The translations under genes were made by a program, and so were the position numbers. From Bdellovibrionaceae bacterium UBA1609 (GTDB lineage: Bacteria > Bdellovibrionota > Bdellovibrionia > Bdellovibrionales > UBA1609): a stretch of 64,000 nucleotides of DNA. Shown here piece after piece: positions 22,026-29,323 of the stretch; within the stretch, counting starts at the first letter, position 1, and every line of letters begins with the position of its first letter. The stretch covers positions 62,001-126,000 of the forward strand of contig DCMZ01000001.1 of the NCBI GenBank assembly GCA_002321895.1, written 5' to 3'. The notes beneath the pieces are model-generated. The model saw only the letters and a list, made by a program, of their open reading frames with translations, did no database searches and was not told the DNA's origin.

Positions 22026-23813
22026 TTATAAGATTGTGTGAATATCAATGGAGCTTTGAATAGATTTAGATATAACAGGTATTTTAAGAGTTCTACACTC
22101 ATCTAAAACGCTATCTAAACTAGAGGTGACAAGAATAGATTGGTCATTTAGCTTATTGTCTTTAATAAACTTTATGCCATCTGTTTCATTGCTTCTTAAG
22201 TCATAATCTCCAAGAAAAATAAATTCTCGATTCATTTCTTGTAGATTATTAATACTTGCTTTTGCTTCTTCGGGAGAATCAAAGAAATAATACTCAATGT
22301 TGTTTCCGTCTAAAGACTTAAATCTCTGCCTCCATGATTCATGTACTGATGGGTCGTCATCAAGTATTATCACAGTGCTTTCTTCTGGTATTAATATCTC
22401 TGAAGGAAAAAGTGGGTTTTCTTTTGCAATATCAAACCTTAAAGAAACAGTCGTTCCTTTGTTTTCAATTGTTGCGTAGTCTATACCTGCATTCCACTTA
22501 TCAAACTGCTCAAAGGCATCATAAACTCCAAGTCCTGTACCATTTGATTTCCCGAATGAGACACCTTTTTGTCCGAGCTTAACAAGTACCTCTTGCGGCA
22601 TTCCTTTTCCATTATCTTCAATTTGTAGAATAACTGAGTCTTCTTTGATGAATAATCTAGTTGTAATTTCGCCAGATTCTTTTATTGCCTCGACTGCGTT
22701 TTTGTAAAGATTAAACAAAACCCTTTCAAATCGCTTATAGTTTACTTTGATGTATGATCTTTCGGATTCTTTAGATATATCATAAGTAAAGGATATATTG
22801 TTATTTGTTAATGACATGTCTGATACGACTTGTGTAATGATTGAAAGTAGATGACAGCTCTCTAGTTTCTCTTCTATGACTACTTGTTTAGGGCATTCAA
22901 TTATTCCTTGTATATCTTTGTCATCAAGATTAGCAATTTTTGGAATATCTTGAATTGTTGATTTTACTCTATCTAATGATGCTTTAAGTATTCTCACTTC
23001 ATCATTATGTTCATTTATGTTATTTAACGCCGAGTTTGCAATCATCAAGGCACCCTGTATGTCGTGCCTAACTTGAGATGCAATTTTTGCTGTTTGAGCA
23101 TCTGCCAAAGCCTTTCTTGCAACTTTTTCTGACTTTTTAGCTTGAATAAAAAAGTCTCTAAGCCAAGTTTCAAATTTTACAAGTTCTTTGAATGATCGGC
23201 CTTTCTTTTTGTTAGCAAACTTATTGTCTCTTAAACTTTCCTCAAGTGTTGTCATAAATGAATAAACAGGGCTTGCAATGTTTTGGCCCATATTTAGAAT
23301 ACGAGTTTTAATATAATAAGATAACATTAAGAAGATAGAAGTAATCAAGCAAAGAATAACAAAAGACTTAATTAGTGGGATTCTATACGAAACAAATAGA
23401 GTACCTGTATGCTCTCCATGATAACTAACCTTACTTTTTATTAGAGCATAAGGCCAAAAGTCTTTAACATAGAATCGTCTTTCCCATAAAGACTCTGAGG
23501 GGATGCTGTCAATTTTATTTCCCTCTCTAACAATCAATTCCTTACTTGAATCAAAAATCCATACATGTTCAAAGACCTCGGTCTTAATCATACTACTAGC
23601 TAGTCTAGCTTGGTAATATGTACCGCCGATTTGAATAGACTGAGCTAAGTTCGTTTTAGCAACATTTAATACTGTGTCAGCTACTGAGAAATGATGATAG
23701 ACAGAATAAACTATTGCGAGCACTAGACCAATAAATAGACCTATGGCCCTAAATCTTAGAGCTAATTTATTCGCTGTCTGTTGTGCATAATCAACAATAG
23801 AAGTTTCTTTCAT
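22026..23813 (-). CDS. Membrane-bound hybrid sensor histidine kinase
   Basis: 595 aa. Two membrane helices (IGLFIGLVLAIVYSVYHHF near residue 30 and FVILCLITSIFLMLSYYI near 160) bracket an extracytoplasmic sensor domain. Then a linker, an H-box-like segment (ASQVRHDIQGAL, phosphoacceptor His), an ATPase domain (N box LYKNAVEAI, G1 EDNGKGMP, G2 SNGTGLGVYDAF), and a C-terminal receiver (ILDDDPSVHESW, acceptor Asp in FLGDYDL). Last gene of the signalling operon with the NtrC-type regulator, so they probably form a phosphorelay. The stimulus may come through the binding protein encoded upstream. Confidence 0.9.
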   Translation of the reverse strand: MKETSIVDYAQQTANKLALRFRAIGLFIGLVLAIVYSVYHHFSVADTVLNVAKTNLAQSIQIGGTYYQARLASSMIKTEVFEHVWIFDSSKELIVREGNKIDSIPSESLWERRFYVKDFWPYALIKSKVSYHGEHTGTLFVSYRIPLIKSFVILCLITSIFLMLSYYIKTRILNMGQNIASPVYSFMTTLEESLRDNKFANKKKGRSFKELVKFETWLRDFFIQAKKSEKVARKALADAQTAKIASQVRHDIQGALMIANSALNNINEHNDEVRILKASLDRVKSTIQDIPKIANLDDKDIQGIIECPKQVVIEEKLESCHLLSIITQVVSDMSLTNNNISFTYDISKESERSYIKVNYKRFERVLFNLYKNAVEAIKESGEITTRLFIKEDSVILQIEDNGKGMPQEVLVKLGQKGVSFGKSNGTGLGVYDAFEQFDKWNAGIDYATIENKGTTVSLRFDIAKENPLFPSEILIPEESTVIILDDDPSVHESWRQRFKSLDGNNIEYYFFDSPEEAKASINNLQEMNREFIFLGDYDLRSNETDGIKFIKDNKLNDQSILVTSSLDSVLDECRTLKIPVISKSIQSSIDIHTIL

Positions 23814-23815
23814 AT

Positions 23816-24676
23816 TTATATGCTCTCAATATAATCAAATAGTTCATCATAGATCATTTTACCGACTTCAGTAAAAGTGATCTTCTTAAAGTCCCAAATA
23901 TTCGCTTTTAGCCAACTTATGAACTGTATGTGCTGTGTCCGTATAAAATCTTTCTCAGATTCGTTCAATTTACTTAAATCTATTGAAGCTACAAAGTCTC
24001 TCATGTAAACAACAGCAACTAGCGCATGGAATGATTGAATAGCAGGTCTATCTGTTCTTCTAACTGCCGAATATACATTTCTAGTTAACTCTGCTGGATG
24101 TATAATAGAATCTGACGTTTGATACAGCATTAATGCTTGGTGACCAACTTCATGTGCAATATTAATAGCAAGTTGAAGGTGTTTAGGTTCAGCGGAAGGT
24201 GCGCTTAGGTACAAAGCCCCAATAGACTCTCTATTACTATTACCGACACCTTCTTTTCTGACTTCACTCTCAATTGTCCTCATTGGTATAATGTTTTTTA
24301 CGATAGATTTAAAAACATCTACTACAAAAGACTTGTTTGAGCAGAAAAAATTTAGTGCTAAGTCAAACACTTCTTCTTTGCTTTGATCGAAACCAAATTC
24401 AACAGTGTTTTTATCACCTAGATAGTTGTTTGCAGGCGGAGTGTAAAAATCACTTATGTGATTTAGGTATTCATTATCCTTTACAAGTAGTGACTTCTTT
24501 TCGAGTAGTAAGCTAGGAAGTCTTTCTCGACCTTCATTTAATGACATAAATGGTGTGTAAACTGGATAGTCATTATCTTTTTTATTATTAATTCGATCAA
24601 GGCAAACACTTTCAAATCTTTTGTTCAAAAGTGCTATCTTTTCAGTTCCTGTCGTTCCAGTTAACCATTGCTTCAT
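23816..24676 (-). CDS. HExxH protein resembling aKG-HExxH peptide beta-hydroxylases
   Basis: 286 aa, no signal peptide, so cytoplasmic. The motif INIAHEVGHQALMLY (about residue 175) is followed at the right distance by YSAVRRTDRPAIQSFHALVAVVYMRDF. To my eye this resembles the Y-x-x-x-R-x-D-x-R-P plus later His pattern of the aKG-HExxH-type peptide modification proteins, which hydroxylate RiPP-type peptides, more than that of metalloproteases. That family call is inference. It overlaps the binding-protein gene by 4 bp and sits 2 bp before the kinase. A zinc protease cleaving a signal peptide is the alternative. Confidence 0.6.
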   Translation of the reverse strand: MKQWLTGTTGTEKIALLNKRFESVCLDRINNKKDNDYPVYTPFMSLNEGRERLPSLLLEKKSLLVKDNEYLNHISDFYTPPANNYLGDKNTVEFGFDQSKEEVFDLALNFFCSNKSFVVDVFKSIVKNIIPMRTIESEVRKEGVGNSNRESIGALYLSAPSAEPKHLQLAINIAHEVGHQALMLYQTSDSIIHPAELTRNVYSAVRRTDRPAIQSFHALVAVVYMRDFVASIDLSKLNESEKDFIRTQHIQFISWLKANIWDFKKITFTEVGKMIYDELFDYIESI

Positions 24677-26154
24677 TGAATTGTTATCCTGTCTAGGTAA
24701 AAAGCTATCCCACCATTTTGCTCACCTAAGCTTTTTATTTTTGATTTATTAATTCCAATCGCAGATTTTCTTTCAAATAAAGGAACGACATATCTGTTAT
24801 CGTACATGTGTTGAGACAGAGCTTTTAGTGCAATGACTCTTTGATCTAGTGAATGAGCAGATTCAGCTTTAATCAGAAGATCAAAGTATTTTTCGTCATT
24901 TTCTGGAAAGTGTTGCTTAAAAGGACTTCTTATTAATGAAAATAATACAGTCGGGTCTACAACATCAGCACCCATCGAAAGTATTTTAAATAATGAATCA
25001 GTATCACTTGAGGAGATAAACTTCTCATCTGTATCGAAAAATTTAATTTTTAATCCTGCTGCTAGAAATTGTTTCTCTATTTCATGCAGGTATTTACCTA
25101 GTTGGGCATTTCCAAAAAAACTATTATAAACAGGGATCTTATAAGTGGCATCAAGGTCAAGGCCCTGAACAGAACTTAGTAGTCTTTTTGCATAGGCAAC
25201 ATCTTGATTATCATATTTTTCTATTCTTCCCCAGAAGTGTGAAGCAAGGTACTCACTTGTAGGCTTGTAGGCATTTACTCCTTTAGCCAGTTCTTCTCTG
25301 TTTATAAGAAGGTCTAGTGCTTTTCTAAAATTCGTATTTTTAGCAACAACATTTTTGTAGTTGAAGTATAGGCTTGTAACTCTTGCAGCATTCTTAGAGT
25401 GAAATAAATCAATATTTTTACTCTTAGAAGGACTTGTTAAGATAACATCAGAGTTTGCTTTAATTCCATTTGGCGATAGTACGACCTTTTTGGCAGCACC
25501 CTGATTTTTACCAATATATGTAAGATGAACATTGTTATTTGAATCGACACTATCTACCTTATAATTCCCACAACCAACCGGAAACCTTTTCCATGAGTCA
25601 TAATCATTATTCATTTCTTCAATTGGAACCAATGAAAAAGTTGTTCTCGCAATAGAATGAAGAAATGAAGGGTTCGGACGCTTTAATTTAACTTTTACTC
25701 TTAGTTCATCTATTATCTTTACACCTGAAACCATGCCAGACTTAAATTGCTTTTTACCTCTTAAAATATCTATACCTTCTATATTGTTAAAAAATGACTT
25801 AAACCACGATCCTTTTGGAGTAAAGAAACCTCTCAGTATAGAAAACTCTAAATCCTTCGATGTTACTTTTCTATTGTTGTGGAATTTTAAATCTTTTCTT
25901 AATGTCAGCTCATATGATCGATCCTTGTAATTCCACTTATAGGACTCTAAAAGCCCAGGTTTTAAATCAAATGAGGACTCTGTATAAATAAGTTGCCCAA
26001 GAACAGCAGATTGAATTGTCATTAGGCTTTGAACTGGACTTGATGGTAGAAATGGCTTTTTTCCATTTTCTCCAACTATTACATTTAAAGCCGTGGACGC
26101 ATTCGCGTTAAATGTTGCACTTATCATAAGTAGTACCCCCAAAAGTAATCGCAT
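24673..26154 (-). CDS. Peptide-type solute-binding protein (SBP_bac_5 family)
   Basis: 493 aa with a signal peptide (MRLLLGVLLMISATFNANAS) and the DppA/OppA-like fold: LLESYKWNYKDRSYELTLRKDLKFHNNRKVTSKDLEFS is the family signature region (about residues 67-105), and ALDLLINREELAKGV lies near residue 280. No ABC permease or ATPase gene is nearby, so it is unlikely to serve uptake. In a kinase operon it most plausibly presents a peptide ligand to the sensor domain, as in pheromone sensing. Family call firm, sensing role inferred. Confidence 0.85.
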   Translation of the reverse strand: MRLLLGVLLMISATFNANASTALNVIVGENGKKPFLPSSPVQSLMTIQSAVLGQLIYTESSFDLKPGLLESYKWNYKDRSYELTLRKDLKFHNNRKVTSKDLEFSILRGFFTPKGSWFKSFFNNIEGIDILRGKKQFKSGMVSGVKIIDELRVKVKLKRPNPSFLHSIARTTFSLVPIEEMNNDYDSWKRFPVGCGNYKVDSVDSNNNVHLTYIGKNQGAAKKVVLSPNGIKANSDVILTSPSKSKNIDLFHSKNAARVTSLYFNYKNVVAKNTNFRKALDLLINREELAKGVNAYKPTSEYLASHFWGRIEKYDNQDVAYAKRLLSSVQGLDLDATYKIPVYNSFFGNAQLGKYLHEIEKQFLAAGLKIKFFDTDEKFISSSDTDSLFKILSMGADVVDPTVLFSLIRSPFKQHFPENDEKYFDLLIKAESAHSLDQRVIALKALSQHMYDNRYVVPLFERKSAIGINKSKIKSLGEQNGGIAFYLDRITIQ

Positions 26155-26168
26155 TAAGTTCTCCTTTA

Positions 26169-26636
26169 TTAAGCAAATGAATGATCTCTAAAGTTTGCAA
26201 TATCGTTGCCAATATTTGGTGATACATTTCTTAGGATTCCATCCATAATTTCATCATCACTTAATGAACGTGTACTTGGGATTAATTCTTCAGTCTTTAA
26301 CATCTTCTGTTCAATGATATATCGAGAAAATTCTGGAATTAAAGAAATGCTGGCTTTTTCAAGATCAACATTTGTTTCCTTAGACTTGATATACATTTTA
26401 AGTTCTTCTGAAGTTAGTTTTGTTAAATCAATTTCGATTTTTCCTTTTTCGTCATTAAAAACTAATGCTCCACGTTTCACTAAGCTACTGATTAGATTTT
26501 GAGTTCTAATACTGATACCGCTTTTCTCTTCTTTCTTCTCATTGTCTTTATTCTGCTTTTCGCACTCACATTCGTGAGCATAGGCACCAGAAGTGGCAGT
26601 TAAAGCAACAAGAAAGTACGCTAGTTTTTTATTCAT
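26169..26636 (-). CDS. Small exported protein of the signalling operon
   Basis: 155 aa, signal peptide MNKKLAYFLVALTATSGAYA followed by a short Cys/His cluster (HECECEK) and a charged linker. The rest is helical (SIRTQNLISSLVKRGALVF; EIDLTKLTSEELKMYIKS), ending NFRDHSFA. It lies between the regulator and the binding protein. It could be a signal precursor, a ligand-binding partner or a metal-responsive modulator of the sensor. No family recognised. Confidence 0.6.
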   Translation of the reverse strand: MNKKLAYFLVALTATSGAYAHECECEKQNKDNEKKEEKSGISIRTQNLISSLVKRGALVFNDEKGKIEIDLTKLTSEELKMYIKSKETNVDLEKASISLIPEFSRYIIEQKMLKTEELIPSTRSLSDDEIMDGILRNVSPNIGNDIANFRDHSFA

Positions 26637-26645
26637 TTTATCCTC

Positions 26646-28070
26646 CTAATTATTACAATTCATCATTTCAGGTTTTGATGCTGATTGAGTCCTTGTATCT
26701 AATCCAAATTTAACTCTTTTAGATAAATACGTTGAATAAGCAATATCGAGAAGCTTTGCTGCATCTTTCTTAACTCCGTTAGAAAGACTTAAAGCGTCCT
26801 CTAGTAATTTTCTTTGCTTACTCACATACTCGTCTTCAAGCTCTTCCCAAGTTTGAAGTTTTAAACTCACACGTTCAATAACTCCATTTGGGTCATCATC
26901 TAATATCTGACTCTTGATAGAGTCTGCATTAATTTTAATTCCACTTAAAACAAAAGCTCTTTTTAACACGCCCTCCATTTGCCTTACGTTTCCGGGCCAG
27001 TCATAACCCATAACTGTTGCAAGGGCATCGTCAGTTAGAATCTTTCTGTCATTACTATCTCTATTCTTTTCGCTAATTATATATTCAGCAATTGGCCTAA
27101 TGTCCGCTTTTCTATCTTTCAAATTTGGAATTTCAATAGGTAGTATATTTAACCTGTAGAATAGGTCTTCTCGAAAATTACCTTTTTCAACTTCGGCTTT
27201 TAAATTTCTATTAGTTGCAGTTACAACTCTAAAATTAACTTTTAGTGTTTTATTACTTCCCACAGGAGTTACTTCTTTTTCCTGAAGAACACGGAGAAGC
27301 TTAACTTGAAAGTCCAAAGGCATTTCGCCAACTTCATCTAAAAAGATAGTTCCACCATCAGCAGCAAGAAATTTCCCAGCCTTAGCATTTGTTGCCCCTG
27401 TGAAAGAACCTTTTTCGTGACCAAATAGTTCACTCTCTAATAAGTTTTCTGGAATAGCTCCACAGTTAACAGCTACAAAAGCCTTATTTTTTCTACTTGA
27501 TTGAGAATGTAGAGCTTTAGCTATTCTTTCTTTACCTGTTCCTGAAGCACCCTGAATTAAAACAGGCTCATTTGTTATAGAGAACTTTTCGACCAATTCA
27601 GCAACTTTAGCAAGTTCGTTTGAACAGCCCTTTAAAGCAAGAACATTTTCTATCTTATTGGCATTCGCTTCTTTCTCCTCTTCATTATCCTTATATTTAG
27701 ATGAACTTATAACAGCTTCACTAAGTAGTGCGAGATTTTCTAATGCATGTCCTTTTGAATAAAAATTATCTGCGCCAGCTTTCTGACAAGATTTAATAGT
27801 CTCAAAGGAGTCATCTCCAGAAAGAACAACTGTTACAATATCAGGATTCATAGCTTTTATTTTAGCTACTACCTTATCGCCAGTGAGTTCTTTCATTTGA
27901 TAATCAACAATGGCCATCTTGTAGTCGTTTAAATTTAACTCAAGATGTTTGATCGCTTCCTTTGGAGAAGAATAGAAGTCAACATTAATCCCTTTTTTAG
28001 AGAAGATCATCTTGATTGCTTCACCGGCCAAGCTGTCATCATCAATTGCTATTACTTTTTCATAATTCAT
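26646..28070 (-). CDS. NtrC-family sigma-54-dependent response regulator
   Basis: 474 aa from ATG 28068-28070 (GAGGTG upstream; a frame start at 28079 lacks a site). Receiver domain VIAIDDDSLAG with acceptor Asp in AIVDYQM. AAA+ domain with Walker A GASGTGKERIAKAL, the sigma-54 contact loop as GSFTGA (consensus GAFTGA), and Walker B GGTIFLDEVGEMP. Fis-type helix-turn-helix at the C-terminus (KDAAKLLDIAYSTYLSKRVK). Its own promoter is sigma-54-type and its upstream region holds three palindromes also found before the transfer operon, so it is the likely activator of both, in a positive feedback loop with the hybrid kinase. Confidence 0.93.
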   Translation of the reverse strand: MNYEKVIAIDDDSLAGEAIKMIFSKKGINVDFYSSPKEAIKHLELNLNDYKMAIVDYQMKELTGDKVVAKIKAMNPDIVTVVLSGDDSFETIKSCQKAGADNFYSKGHALENLALLSEAVISSSKYKDNEEEKEANANKIENVLALKGCSNELAKVAELVEKFSITNEPVLIQGASGTGKERIAKALHSQSSRKNKAFVAVNCGAIPENLLESELFGHEKGSFTGATNAKAGKFLAADGGTIFLDEVGEMPLDFQVKLLRVLQEKEVTPVGSNKTLKVNFRVVTATNRNLKAEVEKGNFREDLFYRLNILPIEIPNLKDRKADIRPIAEYIISEKNRDSNDRKILTDDALATVMGYDWPGNVRQMEGVLKRAFVLSGIKINADSIKSQILDDDPNGVIERVSLKLQTWEELEDEYVSKQRKLLEDALSLSNGVKKDAAKLLDIAYSTYLSKRVKFGLDTRTQSASKPEMMNCNN

Positions 28071-28103
28071 TTTTTGCACCTCGCAAAACTCATTAAACCC
28101 ATG

Positions 28104-28119
28104 AGCAATGTCTGTGCCA
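28104..28119 (-). promoter_or_regulatory. Sigma-54 promoter of the signalling operon
   Basis: On the minus strand TGGCAC-AGACA-TTGCT is a perfect match to the sigma-54 consensus TGGCAC-N5-TTGCW, with GG-N10-GC spacing. Predicted start about 28093, some 23 bp before the regulator ATG. Confidence 0.9.
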
Positions 28120-28177
28120 AAGATTTAAGCATCTAAGTGCTCGTTAAATTGTGGACAACAGCAAATGCTCCTTCTCA

Positions 28178-28387
28178 TCGACACGAACTTTCGTGTCGAA
28201 AACGCAGTTGATTCGATGCGAAAGCTCTAACTGTCGAATACCACTGCATTGATACGCCCCGTCACACTAGCGCGAACTTTCGTGTTTTAAAAGTATCAAG
28301 ACAATAATTTTTGTCTAAATTCCTCTTAAGCATTTGATTTCAAAGATTTTTCTAAAGATTTTAAGGCGATACGAACTTTCGTGTCGC
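28178..28387. promoter_or_regulatory. Three palindromic operators upstream of the NtrC-type gene
   Basis: Best copy at 28178-28199: perfect 10-bp arms TCGACACGAA and TTCGTGTCGA separated by CT. A second at 28270-28287 (GCGAA-CT-TTCGTGTT) and a third at 28367-28386 (CGATACGAA-CT-TTCGTGTCG, one arm mismatch). They are 60-270 bp upstream of the sigma-54 promoter. The third is also about 100 bp before the divergent gene at 28486. Confidence 0.75.
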
Positions 28388-28485
28388 TACATTTTGTACC
28401 GTGAATAATGTACAAATTACACACTTCTTGTATTTACGCATCGCGCTCTAAGCTGTATGCTAGTTATGTTTAATAAGGAATTGAA

Positions 28486-28827
28486 GTGAATGTTAAAGAA
28501 ATAGTCCTAAAACAGATAGAGGAGTACAACAATCAAGACATTGAAAAGTGTCTTGCGTATTGCGACGACCAGATTGAAGTATTACTCCTTCCTAATAATG
28601 AATCTCTTTTTAAGGGGAAGGACATTCTAAGGGGTCATATAAAATCTTCTTTAGGTACTGAAGACTTTGAGGAAGTTGAAGTATTAGAAGTTATTACTCT
28701 TGGTGATTATGTAACCACAGTCGAAAGAAAGACTAAAAAATCTACTGGCGAGAATAGATCGCTTTTAATTACATATTTAGTAGAAGACTCTCTTATAAAG
28801 ACTATGTGGGCTGCTAGGAGTAATTGA
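28486..28827 (+). CDS. NTF2-like (SnoaL-type) small protein
   Basis: 113 aa starting at GTG 28486 with AAGGAA about 7 nt upstream. The N-terminus VKEIVLKQIEEYNNQDIEKCLAYCDDQIEV is the typical helix-helix start of NTF2-like proteins, followed by FKGKDILRGHIKSSL and beta strands (VEVLEVITLGDYVTTVERKT). Such folds act as small-molecule-binding pockets, enzymes or dimer scaffolds. It is divergent from the signalling operon and shares its operator region, so it may be co-regulated. Exact role unknown. Confidence 0.7.
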   Translation: MNVKEIVLKQIEEYNNQDIEKCLAYCDDQIEVLLLPNNESLFKGKDILRGHIKSSLGTEDFEEVEVLEVITLGDYVTTVERKTKKSTGENRSLLITYLVEDSLIKTMWAARSN

Positions 28828-28986
28828 TTATGGTGAAGAACCACCATAGATATTTATAATTAGCTTCAGTGCTATCAACACTAAGGAAATAACCCAAGCC
28901 TTCTTACTAGTTAATTTTAATCTGTAATCTTTCATTTTAAATTTTAGATTAATTTCAAATTCAATTTTGTTATCTTTATTATTCAT
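28828..28986 (-). CDS. 52-aa single-pass membrane microprotein
   Basis: ATG 28984-28986 with a full consensus site (AGGAGG) upstream. Charged N-terminus (MNNKDNKIEFEINLKFKMKD) then a membrane helix (AWVISLVLIALKLIINIYGG). Its stop abuts the end of the convergent NTF2-like gene. Located between signalling and copper modules; no family recognised. The site strength and clean topology argue it is translated. Confidence 0.6.
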   Translation of the reverse strand: MNNKDNKIEFEINLKFKMKDYRLKLTSKKAWVISLVLIALKLIINIYGGSSP

Positions 28987-29073
28987 GCTCTCCTCCTTTC
29001 ACCCTTGCCGCGAGGCCATGAAGGAGGAAGTATTAATAATTAAACAAACTACTTGAAAATCACCAGAATTTCA

Positions 29074-29092
29074 TATACCCTACGGGGGTATA
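29074..29092. promoter_or_regulatory. CsoR-type copper operator before copZ-copA
   Basis: TATACCCTACGGGGGTATA, an inverted ATACCC/GGGTAT repeat with a G/C-rich core, as in known CsoR sites. It lies just before the copZ ribosome binding site, and a CsoR gene is third in the operon. Confidence 0.8.
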
Positions 29093-29103
29093 TGGAGGTT
29101 AAA

Positions 29104-29322
29104 ATGAAAACACTTAATATTGAATTAGAAGGAATGAATTGCGGTGGTTGCGTAAACAAGATCTTAAGTCACTTTGAAAATGGAAATGGTATATCAGAAA
29201 CGAAAGTAAGTCTTGAGGGACAAAAAGTTACGATAGTTGGAAATGATGATGTTTCCAATATGAGAGTTCGAAATGATCTGATCGAGCTTGGCTTTAGCGT
29301 TAAGAGTATCAAAAAGGCTTAA
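29104..29322 (+). CDS. copZ: Copper chaperone, HMA domain
   Basis: 72 aa from ATG 29104 (GGAGG, 5 nt upstream). One heavy-metal-associated domain with the metal site GMNCGGCVNKI (CxxC, residues about 12-15) and the usual beta-alpha-beta layout (VSLEGQKVTIVG). It should carry Cu(I) to the CopA ATPase encoded 1 bp downstream. The operator TATACCC-type site lies directly upstream, so CsoR control is likely. The CxxC flanks (NCGGC) are slightly different from the classic MTCxxC, but the assignment is secure. Confidence 0.9.
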   Translation: MKTLNIELEGMNCGGCVNKILSHFENGNGISETKVSLEGQKVTIVGNDDVSNMRVRNDLIELGFSVKSIKKA

Positions 29323-29323
29323 C

